Assembly (NCBI GenBank): GCA_029204225.1
Contig: CM055109.1
Coordinates: 41,896,544-41,960,543, forward strand
From: Diphasiastrum complanatum
Lineage: Eukaryota > Streptophyta > Lycopodiopsida > Lycopodiales > Lycopodiaceae
Direction: 5' to 3'
Length of the DNA: 64,000 nt
Under the pieces are notes generated by a model. That model saw only the letters and a program-made list of their open reading frames with translations. It searched no databases and was not told the DNA's origin. Made by a program: the position numbers and the translations under genes. Of the stretch, positions 1-13,674 are shown piece after piece (the stretch's first letter is position 1; every line of letters starts with the position of its first letter).

Positions 1-1506
<1,506 letters not shown>

Positions 1507-1509
1507 TAG

Positions 1510-2944
<1,435 letters not shown>

Positions 2945-3955
2945 GCCTATTTTATTAGCAAGCGAGCTTGATGCTTTTGAAGGAGTTAGCACACAACTTG
3001 TTTCCTTTTAATCTTCTTCAAGACAACTTGAATCATAGTTTCTTTAGAAGAGATATTCGAAGCAACAACTTGAGCAATAAAAGGGTATTTTGAGAACATA
3101 TTTTTTGATAGGTTGTAACTACTAAATTATTATAGATGCAATATGATTTAGAAAAAGTCAATTTTTGCCACTTAGAAGGAATACCTTGTGCAAAATCATT
3201 TGGTAGGTTACAAAATCTTCTATAGTTCCATCTCCTCAGAACAATAGTGTCTAAAAAGTCTTTTTCATTTTTTCTATCAAATGTATTTTTGTTTTTACAT
3301 CATTTATACCAAGAAAGACTTTTTCAATGTCTTTATTATTCATAATTCTTTACACAACAGTACACTAGCGTATACTTTATTCACACAACAAATTGAAGAC
3401 ACTCTGAACTCTACAAAACAAGTACTCTAATGAACATCAAATCTTGTAATTTCTTTAATTTAAATTATGACTAATGGCTTGAAAAACCTTGCTACTTCTC
3501 TTTGTACCGGATATGTTACACTGATGATCTCCATTGAGTGAGAGACATGTGTAGAATGTGGTCCATGTCAAACTTGTGCTTGCAAATAATATAAAGGTCA
3601 AAATTTCAAACAACCATAGAATGAATCCCATGTACATTCATCCAAAATACTCCGTTCAATCTTGGAGAGTAGTTTTTCGGACCTTCTTTCCATTAAATCA
3701 AGTAAGTAAGTTCACAATGCGATAAGTCAAAACCACATCTTTATTTTTATTTTTATGACATGATGTCATTTTACACGTAACATTTACCAAATCTAGGCCT
3801 TGTTTTGTCTTCTCAAAACACTCATGTTAAGTATCGATAGTCCTAGTGGAAGTAGAGCTAATAAATTTGAGGCCTTTATCAACCCATGGGATCAAATCAA
3901 GAGGAGACTGATTGAATCAACTAGATGAGAGAGAGAGAGAGAGAGAGAGAGAGCA
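2945..3955 (+). repeat. A unit, copy 3 (5' part)
   Basis: Continues directly from copy 2. Includes the linker beginning CCTATTTTATTAGC and the conserved 5' part up to (GA)n at 3927-3953, then stops. The next bases are the 3' end of a copia LTR instead of the A-unit 3' part. This is the left breakpoint of the proposed inversion. Confidence 0.8.
3927..3953. repeat. (GA)n, short
   Basis: About 27 bp of GA at the conserved A-unit microsatellite position; the shortest well-formed tract among the major A copies. It abuts the inferred inversion breakpoint. Confidence 0.9.
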
Positions 3956-4097
3956 CTTGAACTAACCTACATTAGGAGTGGGTCGCCACGTGGCATTTTG
4001 GCCATACATGTGTGGAAACCAATTATATACGAAATTTATACTATTCTTCATGGTTTTTGATCAAGCTAGATTTGCCAATTTTTGGTAATTCTTCACA
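3956..4097 (+). mobile_element. 3' end of an H-type copia LTR (solo-LTR part 2)
   Basis: These 142 bp match the last part of the H-family LTR (end of 52320-53020), including the terminal CAATTCTTCACA-like end. They are followed by TCTGT at 4098-4102, a target duplication whose partner lies at 12974-12978 on the opposite strand. The missing first 559 bp of the LTR are at 12415-12973. Confidence 0.85.
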
Positions 4098-4113
4098 TCT
4101 GTCTCCGTCTGTC

Positions 4114-4385
<272 letters not shown>

Positions 4386-4388
<3 letters not shown>

Positions 4389-4860
4389 TGGAAGGTTGGG
4401 GGGCATTGATACACCAATGGAGCAGATTTTAAAAGATCCTAATAAACGTGATGAAATATCCTTCAAGGACAACACACTTTTTAGGAGTCTTATTGGCTCC
4501 TTGATATGGCTTACCATGATTAGGCCTGAATTGAGCTATTGTGTGCTGAACTTGAGAGTCAATCTATGCAAGATCCAATGATCCAACATTGGAAGATGGC
4601 CAAGAGGGTGCTAAGGTATACATCTTCATCACATGATTATGGTCTACTTTACCAGAGTGAAGATTTGTCCAGTATTTTCTACTCGGATTTGGACTTTGCA
4701 AGTGATAAGGTGGATTGAAAGTCCCCAATTGCTTAGACTATATTTTTTTGGAGGAAATCTCATATCTTGGCTTTCCAAAAAGCAAGATACTATCTCTCTT
4801 TCTTCTTGTGAGGCCGAGTATAAAGCACTCATTACATCAACAAAAGATGTAATTTGTAGA
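4386..4860 (+). pseudogene. Copia pol fragment (end of reverse transcriptase, start of RNase H)
   Basis: Plus-strand translation just after the CT tract reads DTPMEQILKDPNK and then RSLIGSLIWLT, the conserved end of the copia reverse transcriptase module. In other frames it reads [19 protein letters not shown], the RNase H start. The same blocks occur in D, F and J. There are several frameshifts and stops, and both ends are truncated: the 5' end starts at the microsatellite, and the 3' end decays near 4860 into unrelated sequence. It is non-functional. Confidence 0.85.
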
Positions 4861-5741
4861 GACAAATTTCCCCAAAGTAATAAAGACTTTCTCAACTTCA
4901 AACTCCATATAGACTTTGATGACATGAAACTACCAATGACCATTATTCTTTTTGAATATTGTATGAATTTATTGCTTTAATAATTTGAGTAACAAGCATT
5001 GATACCTGTAGAACTAAGAACCTTTTATGAACCATGTCTGATGGTATGAGGACTGACCTTTCTTTGAAGGTATGTGCAGGTACTTATGAAAGTGCCTGAA
5101 GAACAAGAACAAGAATAAGAAGCCCTCTGGGTTGAAGGACTGACCTTACTTTGAAGGTGTGTGTAGATACTCATGAAAGTGCCAATGAAATAATGACTAT
5201 TATGCAAAACAAGATGGGGATATACTTTGGCTTTTTCCCTAGGAAGATTGCACTTAGATGAGTTCCCAAGTTGTGACAATGAAAAACTATATGTAAATAA
5301 GAGTCAAGATTAAACCTTGTACCACCTACTTTGCTACATGCATTCTAGACTATTTGACATCTAGAATGGGGTGCCCTCCTACACTCTCACTTCATATGCC
5401 AAATCATCATAATAACCCTCCCAAGCTAATACACCTCACCCATTCACCCTCTCTAACTAATACACCTCATCCATGCACTCCACTTCACCTTAAGTCCAAT
5501 TGGAGTCTCTCCCCCACCTCATGCACTTGAACTTGACACCTCACTAACTTTGGAATGACTCTCCACTCTCTATATAAGTGGAAATGCGCCTACCAAGAGG
5601 ATTATATGATTTTGCATCCAAGCTCTTCCCTCTTGTTTGTTCTTGTGTACACGTGCTTTGGAGAAGAAGATTGAAGCATTGGCTCAAGGAAACTATGCTG
5701 AATTTTGTATTGGAGAATTTTGAAGCTTAAATACGCACACA
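4861..5741. other. Non-coding stretch with a short tandem duplication
   Basis: No recognisable protein. A segment of about 50 bp around 5048-5095 (core GGACTGACCTT, TTTGAAGGT, TGAAAGTGCC) recurs about 88 bp later around 5136-5185. A well-formed TATA-like motif lies at 5571-5578. It could be decayed retroelement LTR or leader. Confidence 0.5.
5571..5578 (+). promoter_or_regulatory. TATA-box-like motif
   Basis: TATATAAG sits in a C-rich context typical of plant core promoters. No recognisable gene follows directly, so it may be an LTR-derived promoter or chance. Confidence 0.3.

Positions 5742-5784
<43 letters not shown>
5742..5784. repeat. (CT)n microsatellite
   Basis: About 43 bp, preceded by a few CA units. 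It is the microsatellite position of the partial A unit at 5785-5903. Confidence 0.92.
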
Positions 5785-5787
<3 letters not shown>

Positions 5788-5903
5788 TGGTTGATTCATT
5801 CAGTCTCCTCTTGATTTGATCCCATGGGTTGATAAAGGCCTCAAATTTATTAGCTCTACTTCCACTAGGACTATCGATACTTAACATGAGTGTTTTGAGA
5901 AGG
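5785..5903 (-). repeat. A unit, partial copy 4
   Basis: About 119 bp matching the microsatellite-proximal end of the A-unit 5' part (contains CCCATGGGTTGATAAAG). It is cut at the motif TTTTGAGAAG, where a copia RNase H fragment begins. Confidence 0.8.
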
Positions 5904-5904
5904 A

Positions 5905-6150
5905 GCTACCATTGATATATTGTGATAATATCTTGGCCCAAGTTCTTGCCAATAATCCAATATTCCATGCAAGGAGCAAGCAAAGAGAAGTGGCACACCA
6001 CTATGTGAGAGAGAAGCTTATTGGAGGAGAGATCCATTTGGAGCATATCGATTCATCATCTTGTATTGCCGATCTACTCACCAAGCCTCTACTCAAGAGT
6101 TCCTTCATCAAACATAGATCCAATCTTGGAATGATTCCCTCACAACCATA
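5905..6150 (+). pseudogene. Copia RNase H C-terminal fragment
   Basis: Plus-strand frame contains YCDNILAQVLANNPIFHAR, then HHYVREKLIGGE and DLLTKPLLKSSF, the conserved C-terminal end of copia pol. It has no start and no upstream catalytic domains, and it begins exactly at the A-unit breakpoint. A near-identical copy lies at 43344-43650. It is a non-functional remnant. Confidence 0.85.
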
Positions 6151-6929
6151 TTTTACAGGTGTACACCCTAAACCCTATACCCAAAAAATAATATAAAAAG
6201 AAGGGTCTTCAAGTTTCAGATTTGCTCACCATGGTACAATTTTTCTCAAAAATGCTCGCCTAAATCTGCTCGCCGACAAATGCTCACCAAAAAATGCTCG
6301 TCAAAAAATTGCACCCCCTTCGATTCAACAAGAGCGGCTAACACAAACTTTAAACGCCGCTTTAAGCTCAAAAAATATTACAAAAGAACATATTTAATTA
6401 GAAATCTATGTCTGACATAAAATAATAATCTTATATGAAAAAAATACATGAGAGATTTACTTTCCAATGTTACAAGAGCCTTGTCAAAGTAGTTCCTACC
6501 AGTCTCATTCTTTGCAAAGCTGAATTTCTAACACACTCTCATCTACAATAACCAATGATGTGTCACACATGTGTGGAGCAAATTCCATTGTGTGACTACT
6601 AGGCCTAATTGCATTAGATTATTTATCTCACAAATTAGCTTGTTTGTTGAAGCTATGTGAAACTAGACAAAAGCTAGTCATGTAGAAGCATGCCAAGTGT
6701 CATCATGAGGTCTTCATTTTCACATAGACACCCATGTACTATATTGTTCTGTTATTTAATTATGAATTATTGTTGGAAATTTAATTCCACTCCAAACACT
6801 TTCATGTCATTGCTACTATGTATAAACATTCAAATAGTGGATCTCCAAAAATGTTAGAAAAATATATGATAATTTTGAAATGTACAATGCATTTGAAATT
6901 TTTAAATGTATTTTGCCACGAGAGGGTCC

Positions 6930-6934
6930 ATATC
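6930..6934. repeat. Target-site duplication of the LARD, left
   Basis: ATATC, identical to 12361-12365. The empty site is visible in the paralogous copy at about 44430-44434, where CCATATCTCTTTC is continuous. Confidence 0.93.
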
Positions 6935-8163
6935 TGTAGCGCAGGCATCCCAAAGGGAGCCGGGAACCACGACTTAGCTTCCCAGCCTTCAACTCTTGCC
7001 ATCCAAACCCACTTGACATACAAGCAGCCAACTCGCCAACAACGATCAGACTTAACCAACTTGAAGTTCCGAAAACCAACATTGAGATCCAACCTGGCGC
7101 CATGCCAGATCGGGGGTCCCGACATGGGTGACTTCCCTCCAAGCAAGCCGCCCGACATACATCAAACTTAACCAACTCGAAGCTTCGTTACAAACGAGTA
7201 ACATCCATTCCAAGTAAGCGGTCTGACTTACATCAGACTTAACCAACTGAAAGCTTCGTCACGAGCGCTGGAAGCCAACCTGGCGCCACGCCAGACTGGA
7301 CAGCCATAAACAGGTAACATCCACCCAAGCAAGCCATCCAACTCAGCCGACAGGTTAGAGCCCGTTCCCCAAGAGCTTAACCCATTCACGTTCATGCAAG
7401 GAACACTCAGAACCACAAGCCGCGACAGATATGGAAACAACCAGTTCTTGGACCAAATGGTCCCGACAGCATACCGCTGGCGCCAGGACCGAATGGTCCC
7501 GACGCCATACCGCTGGCGTCCCGGGATACGACCCTCAGCTATGTGCCAAGTTAAAAATTTTGAAAGCGGCCTTACAACTGGCGCTTTTACCGAACACTGA
7601 AACCCAGAAGGTAATCAGAGTCAGTTTGAGAAAAATCCCACTTTATTGATAAATCTGAGAAGGTTACATTTCAAGTGTGTGACCGACCCTAGTCTCCGGG
7701 GCGCTAGCATGCCAAGGCGAGAGCCATGACAACATTCCAGCAAGGGAGGCTGAGACTTGGTTGGAGCTCGCCCTGAGTCGCAACCCGCACTCCCCTATAG
7801 TATTGGTGTGATTCGGCACCTCCCCTCATACCAAGCACTCTACCTAAGCTGGTAAAGCACGTTTTTCTCTCTCTAGGATTTTCTCTTTCTAGAAAGTCAT
7901 TTTCTCTCTCTAGATTTTATTGATCCCCAGGCTTCCTTTAATCATGCCTAGATCGTGTGAGGTGATTGCACATCGATCTGAGCTCTCTGGACTCCGCTAG
8001 AACCGATCAAAGATTTTCAGCCATAGGAACTTGGCGCCGGCTGGATTCTGGTCACAGTGGCGCCGGGAGCGGCGCCGGGAGCAGCAGGGGCGCTGCTGGC
8101 GTCGGGGACATAGCTGGCGCCGACGGCGCCAGAAGTAAAGCTTGTAAAGGTAGCTTTACAACA
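6935..8163 (-). repeat. LARD 3' LTR (left)
   Basis: 1229 bp from TGTAGCGCAG to TTTACAACA. It contains degenerate internal repeats (TTAACCAACT...GAAG at about 7054, 7168 and 7238; CCAACCTGGCGCCA.GCCAG at about 7088 and 7270) and a cluster of GGCGCC palindromes near 8028-8133. Confidence 0.92.
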
Positions 8164-8177
8164 TCCACCCCACCTTT
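8164..8177 (-). other. LARD polypurine tract
   Basis: On the minus strand the 14 bases before the 3' LTR read AAAGGTGGGGTGGA, purine-rich apart from two T residues. This is the expected plus-strand priming site and it fixes element orientation. Confidence 0.65.
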
Positions 8178-9490
8178 ATAAAATCTGATGTCCTCATCAG
8201 ATGTCATATTAAAGTAAAGGTGTCTCCCAATTAAAATGACTATACATTTATGCTACTTGGCACAGTACTCAATTTACTGGCCACTTTTTATTAACATTGA
8301 AGCTGGCACACCACAAGTCGGAGGCTCAGCTCTTTGTACTGAAAAATTACATAACTTGAAACAAATATCTTTGTCTGAGAAAAGCGTACATTTGATATCG
8401 CTTTCGTAAAACCCGAGAGCCTTATTAACTGGTGACAGAGGCCTTTCTTTGAAATGTTCGCCCCTGTCGCTTCTGACTTTCGACTTTGGAACTCCTTTGA
8501 GCTCCTGATTTGTCCTTGACGCACTTTGTGTTGAGCTCCATGAGCTCCAGATTTGTTCGGTTCCGCACAGGTATCAAGGCTCCCTGAGCCGAAGGATTTA
8601 TCTTTTGATTGCCCACTTATTGCCGTGCCTTGTTGCTTCTGCACCTTGATTTCTCTCCTTGTCCCAGCCTGATCTTGATACTTTTCCATCTTGGCTCTTT
8701 AAGGTAGGCAAAGATTGAGTACTCCGCCATGCACCTCTCACTTAGCTTGAAGTAGCTCTTTGAATCAGCCAAAATGTAACCATTGACCTCGTGGAAAGCC
8801 AAAGGGTCGCACCAGTTTGATCCGCATCCGAACTATCTCTTCGCGTTTGTTTGAAGCACCATGTCCGTCGCCCAAAACTTGACTTTCACAATTCCATCAC
8901 TGGTTAGTTGCCTCACAGTCAAAACAAGAAGTGTACATCGAGCTTAGCTTCAAGTAGCTCTCTTTGAATCAGAAACATGCACCCAGAGTTTGCACTAGTC
9001 CGATCTCAACGCGAACTATCCCTTAGCGTCCGTTCGAAATACCAAGTCTCTATGCAAGACTCAACTTTCACAGTTCCTTCATTGATCAGCTGCCTTACAC
9101 GTAACACAAGCCAGCGTACTCATATGTTTCCTCATCATTGCTGGTCCAGAGAAAGCCTATAACAAACTTTCGTTTCCACAAGAAAAACTTGTCAACTTAT
9201 TAGGTCCAAAGTTCGCCAGTCTCCTCATGTGAGTATGGCTAGGTCACCTTGAATTTGCCCCCATTTTGATCAGCTTTCATTCAAAATTTGCCCCAAGAGA
9301 GAGGTGTGTGTGATAGTTCCCCTCCACTTAATAAATCAGCTGATCGGACTTAGAGTAGAGTTCTTCGGACGAAAAGCCTTTCCAACACTTTGCTTCCCAT
9401 ATGCTAGGATTATGGCTCGATCCAACTTGTTGCCAATCTCTGAAGAGGATCCTAGTCTTTTCCCCTTTGAGGAAAAACCCAACTGATACT

Positions 9491-9989
9491 GGATATCACC
9501 CATGCTCAGTGAGTTTCAGTTCCGAAGGTGGCCGTCCCAAAATGAAGACCAACTGCTATAGAAGATCTCCCCTGAAACTGCCCTTTCCAACTTTTGACTT
9601 CCTGCTTGCGTCTGGTGGGCGTTGTCGCAAATGAAACTAACCCAAGAAACAGGCTAGCCATCCATCCTTTGCAAACATTGAGTCATTTCGTTGTCGTTCA
9701 CGTGCGAGTACTTGAACTGCAAATCCGCCGCACAGATTCTGGATATCGCTCATGCTCAGTGAGTTTCAGTTCCGCAGGTGGCCGTCCCAAAATGAAGACC
9801 AACTGCTCCATAGAAGATCTCCCCTGAAATGGCCCTTTCCAACTTTTGACTTCCTGCTTGCGTCTGGTGGGCGTTGTCGCAAATGAAACTAACCTAAGAA
9901 ACAGGCTAGCCATCCATCCTTTGCAAACATTGAGTCGTTTCGTTGTCGTTCACGTGTGAGTACTTGAACTGCAAATCCGCCCCACAGAT
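9491..9989. repeat. 250-bp tandem duplication inside the LARD
   Basis: Copy 1 is 9491-9740 and copy 2 about 9741-9989, both starting GGATATC and carrying CATGCTCAGTGAGTTTCAG. They are nearly identical, so the duplication is recent relative to element age. Confidence 0.9.
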
Positions 9990-10259
9990 TCTGTAGTCCT
10001 CTTTGTTTAATGGTATCAGCCTTCAAAAGAAAAGGTTCCTTCTCGAGCCATCAGCTCCTTGTATCACAAGCAATCATGCAAACCAGGCAAAGCACGAGTA
10101 CTAAGACTCACCACGAATACGTACAAGTAAGACACTCAGGCAGGTTTACTAACAAGTAACAAAGACAAGGTCCCCCTTTGAGATGGTCCTGCCAACGGAC
10201 CTTTGTCTGGCCGCGCCCATACAAATCGATCACAGAATCAGCCCACATAGGACACCCCT

Positions 10260-11060
10260 CCAACCATCCGTGCTTTCACCATTAAGCAGCACATTGCCTC
10301 AGTCACGCCCCACCACTTTTTGGTCGATAGCCCTTATAGCTAAACGATCGGCAGCTATCCTTGAATATACCACCCCCGTGGACGCACCCGTGCTTTCACC
10401 GTCAGGCAGCACATTGCCTCAGTAACGCCCCCACCAAATCTAGTCGATAGCCCTTATAGCTAAACGATCGGCAGCGTACCCCCAATCGTGGACGCACCCG
10501 TGCTTTCACCGTTAGGCAGCACATTGCCTCAGTAACGCCCCCACCAAATTTGGTCGATAGCCCTTATAGCTAAACGAATGGCAGCTATCCTTGAATATAC
10601 CGCCCCCGTGGACGCACCCGTGCTTTCACCGTTAGGCAGCACATTGCCTCAGTAACGCCCCCACCAAATTTAGTCGATAGCCCTTATAGCTAAACGATCA
10701 GCAGCATACCACCCAAATCGTGGACGCACCCGTGCTTTCACCGTTAGGCAGCACATTGCCTCAGTAACGCCCCCACCAAATTTGGTCGATAGCCCTTATA
10801 GCTAAACGAACGGTGGCCATCGCGAATATGTCACCCCGCACCCCACAAGGCACAGACCGTGCTTACACCATCCTAATGGCAGCACATTGCCTCATCTGTC
10901 CTACGTGCAGACGGAGCCAGGCCCGAACCGCGAAAACTGACCGTGCTTACACCTCAAGGGCAGCACTTTGACTCATCAAGCCCCCGTCCTGCCAACCACC
11001 CCAACCGTGGACGCACCCGTGCTTACACTGTGGGCAGCACCTTGCACAACAGTTGTCTTG
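10260..11060. repeat. Degenerate 110-120-bp tandem array in the LARD
   Basis: The motif CGTGCTT.CACC...GGCAGCAC.TTGCCTCA recurs at about 10270, 10390, 10500, 10620, 10732, 10859, 10943 and 11019. The first five units also share GGTCGATAGCCCTTATAGCT. The last three are shorter and diverged. Confidence 0.9.
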
Positions 11061-11114
11061 ATGAACCCCAAACCGTGGCCATTTTCGTGAGATCCGCATA
11101 GCTGACCGGCCAGT

Positions 11115-11126
11115 CGGCTCTGATAT
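11115..11126 (-). other. LARD primer-binding-site-like sequence
   Basis: Minus strand reads ATATCAGAGCCG a few bases inside the 5' LTR, resembling the iMet-type site GTATCAGAGCC with one mismatch. Confidence 0.6.
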
Positions 11127-11130
11127 CACA

Positions 11131-12360
11131 TGTAGCGCAGGCATCCCAAAGGGAGCCGGGAACCACGACTTAGCTTCCCAGCCTTCAACTCTTGCCATCC
11201 AAACCCACTTGACATACAAGCAGCCAACTCGCCAACAACGATCAGACTTAACCAACTTGAAGTTCCGAAAACCAACATTGAGATCCAACCTGGCGCCATG
11301 CCAGATCGGGGGTCCCGACATGGGTGACTTCCCTCCAAGCAAGCCGCCCGACATACATCAAACTTAACCAACTCGAAGCTTCGTTACAAACGAGTAACAT
11401 CCATTCCAAGTAAGCGGTCTGACTTACATCAGACTTAACCAACTGAAAGCTTCGTCACGAGCGCTGGAAGCCAACCTGGCGCCACGCCAGACTGGACAGC
11501 CATAAACAGGTAACATCCACCCAAGCAAGCCATCCAACTCAGCCGACATGTTAGAGCCCGTTCCCCAAGAGCTTAACCCATTCACGTTCATGCAAGGAAC
11601 ACTCAGAACCACAAGCCGCGACAGATATGGAAACAACCAGTTCTTGGACCAAATGGTCCCGACAGCATACCGCTGGTGCCACGGACCGAATGGTCCCGAC
11701 GGCATACCGTTGGCGTCCCGGGATACGACCCTCAGCTATGTGCCAAGTTAAAAATTTTGAAAGCGGCCTTACAACTGGCGCTTTTACCGAACACTGAAAC
11801 CCAGAAGGTAATCAGAGTCGGTTTGAGAAAAATCCCACTTTATTGATAAATCTGAGAAGGTTACATTTCAAGTGTGTGACCGACCCTAGTCTCCGGGGCG
11901 CTAGCATGCCAAGGCGAGAGCCATGACAACATTCCAGCAAGGGAGGCTGAGACTTGGTTGGAGCTCGCCCTGAGTCGCAACCCGCACTCCCCTATAGTAT
12001 TGGTGTGATTCGGCACCTCCCCTCATACCAAGCACTCTACCTAAGCTGGTAAAGCACGTTTTTCTCTCTCTAGGATTTTCTCTTTCTAGAAAGTCATTTT
12101 CTCTCTCTAGATTTTATTGATCCCCAGGCTTCCTTTAATCATGCCTAGATCATGTGAGGTGATTGCACATCGATCTGAGCTCTCTGGACTCCGCTAGAAC
12201 CGATCAAAGATTTTCAGCCATAGGAACTTGGCGCCGGCTGGATTCTGGTCACAGTGGCGCCGGGAGCGGCGCCGAGAGCAGCAGGGGCGCTGCTGGCGCC
12301 GGGGACATAGCTGGCGCCGACGGCGCCGGAAGTAAAGCTTGTAAAGGTAGCTTTACAACA
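11131..12360 (-). repeat. LARD 5' LTR (right)
   Basis: 1230 bp, near-identical to 6935-8163. It differs at about a dozen positions, including one inserted base near 11690. Confidence 0.92.
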
Positions 12361-12365
12361 ATATC
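12361..12365. repeat. Target-site duplication of the LARD, right
   Basis: ATATC, matching 6930-6934 exactly. Confidence 0.93.
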
Positions 12366-12414
12366 TCTTTCATTTATTCATTTGTTTATCTTAGCTCACA
12401 TCTTCATCCCAAAA

Positions 12415-12973
12415 TCAAGAGAGTTGGTCATGTCTATTTGGTGGTCATCCCTACTTTATAGGACCTACACCTAAGTTTAAGGTGAAAATTTGACCAACTA
12501 GCTACCTACCAAGCATAACTCTAGGATCTAGGCTAGGGTTTCATTTTAGGGCAAGTAAATTGAGTCTACTTCCTTATTACATGTTGACAATCCACCTAAT
12601 TTCAAGAAGGAAGTCGAATTTGCTATGTATTCCAAGCTCTCATAGTGAGAAGATAGAAAAATTTTGGAGCTCATTGGCAATCTCACGCTAGTTCACTATG
12701 TACATTGAGTTTTTGTGATCCAAATGAAACCAAATCAATTTCTACTTGTTTATCAGGTTGAAGGCCATACTACAACCTGCAGTACACACATGTGGGCTCG
12801 TATTTCAATGTTGATCAATGCTTTTGATTGTAAATGCTTGTTGTTTGTCAAATTGCCAATCTAGATCAACTTTTTTGTGTCTAGTTTTCTTATAGATTGT
12901 TAAGCAAGCATCCAATCACTCTTGTGGATCTTTTGTAGATCCATTTATGGTCCTAAAGTACGATACTTTCACA
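12415..12973 (-). mobile_element. 5' part of an H-type copia LTR (solo-LTR part 1)
   Basis: On the minus strand it starts TGTGAAAG and matches the first 559 bp of the H LTRs, then stops at CTCTCTTGA. The remainder is at 3956-4097 on the other side of the inferred inversion. ACAGA at 12974-12978 is the complement of TCTGT at 4098-4102, the target duplication. Confidence 0.87.
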
Positions 12974-12978
12974 ACAGA

Positions 12979-13071
12979 GAGAGACTAACTAACTAAATTT
13001 TTTTATTTCAAGATCAATGATTGCTACATATTTGTAGAGCCTAATTCAAAGTTAATACTATTAGATTTTGA
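12979..13071 (+). repeat. A unit 3' part, partial copy 5
   Basis: Short GA run, then CTAACTAACTAAATTT and about 80 bp matching the A-unit 3' part (TTGTAGAGCCTA, ACTATTAGATTTTGAA), cut after GAAG. It suggests the solo LTR inserted into an A-unit microsatellite. Confidence 0.75.
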
Positions 13072-13146
13072 AGCCTTCGGACCCATGATCTGGTTGAAAT
13101 CCCCCTGTTGCCTATTGGCTCTGATCTTGGTTGGTACTAGCCTGTG

Positions 13147-13350
13147 AGAGGGAAAATCTCGATCGAAGCAAAGAAAGGGGGGGTAGAGAGAGGAAATCTC
13201 GACCGACGCAAAGAGAGGGGCGGGTAGAGAGAGAAAATCTCTACCAACGCAAAGAGAGGGGCGAGGTAGAGAGAGAAAATCTCGACCGACGTGGAGAGAG
13301 GGGCGTGGAGGTAGCCGACAATTAGAGAGAGAAAATCTCAACCGACAGGA
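13147..13350. repeat. About 41-bp GA-rich minisatellite
   Basis: Units containing AAATCTCGACCGACGCAAAG then GAGAGGGGCGGGTAGAGAG start near 13153, 13193, 13234, 13276 and 13332, at 40-42-bp spacing for the first four and then irregular. It gives charged, repetitive frames in both directions. Confidence 0.85.
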
Positions 13351-13669
13351 AAAGGGAAAGGGAAAGGGTAGGTAACCGAAGGGGAGGAAGATGCTCGTCT
13401 GATCGATCGACGAAGAGAGGAACCATTGACGTCATGGTACAATTGAGTGTTCCCTCAACTTGACATAGGAAATTAACTATTCCTTGTGGAAGTATTGTGA
13501 TTATGGTGGTCCTTGAACGTTGTAAAGCATGATTCCCGGAGTGTGAATCTGTTTTGTGCATCTGAAAGTATTTCTAGAAAGTGTATGCATGCCTATTCAC
13601 CATTTCTGGTGGCTCGTAGAAGTTCAATGGATGAGAGTAAAGTGAGGCACGATTGCAACGTTCCCTGCT
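13351..13669. other. Unassigned flank of element D
   Basis: No gene recognised. With 18768-19070 on the far side it forms the pre-insertion locus of element D. A palindromic TGATCGATCGA-type motif lies near 13400. Confidence 0.4.
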
Positions 13670-13674
13670 AGTAC
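13670..13674. repeat. Target-site duplication of element D, left
   Basis: AGTAC, identical to 18763-18767. Confidence 0.93.

Larger units (their letters stand above)
5905..6934 (+). repeat. 1.03-kb direct repeat (partner 43397-44434)
   Basis: Both copies contain the RNase H remnant followed by about 780 bp of non-coding DNA, ending with GAGAGGGTCCATATC. In this copy the homology is then interrupted by the LARD and resumes at 12366 (TCTTTCATTTATTC), so the LARD inserted into this repeat. Confidence 0.88.
8164..11130 (-). mobile_element. LARD internal non-coding region
   Basis: 2967 bp without any gag, protease, integrase or reverse transcriptase motif in six frames. It is structured by a two-copy 250-bp duplication (9491-9989) and a degenerate array of 110-120-bp units (10260-11060). 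It may carry packaging or dimerisation signals only. Confidence 0.8.
6935..12360 (-). mobile_element. Complete non-coding LTR retroelement (LARD)
   Basis: Two LTRs of 1229 and 1230 bp, 5'-TG...CA-3', flank a 2967-bp interior with perfect ATATC duplications outside. A primer-site-like sequence lies next to the right LTR and a purine tract next to the left LTR, so the element reads on the minus strand. The interior has no gag or pol motif, only short frames of 130 codons or fewer without domains. It is more GC-rich than its surroundings. Size and lack of coding fit a large retrotransposon derivative mobilised in trans. The LTRs differ by roughly a dozen bases by eye, many of them C/T or G/A, which suggests a fairly recent insertion. 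Confidence 0.9.

Noticed and set aside
6151-6930. 780 bp after the RNase H remnant as a 3' LTR
   Set aside because: No polypurine tract, no TG start after RNase H and no second LTR; kept as part of the direct repeat only.
8291-8689. 132-codon minus frame in the LARD interior
   Set aside because: No domain, and overlapping frames of similar length exist; the interior as a whole shows no coding bias.
10947-11354. 135-codon minus frame over the LARD primer site and LTR
   Set aside because: It crosses an LTR boundary and repeats a frame present in the other LTR (6802-7158); no domain.
13131-13325. Charged 64-codon frame and its antisense 105-codon frame
   Set aside because: Translation of the 41-bp GA-rich minisatellite.
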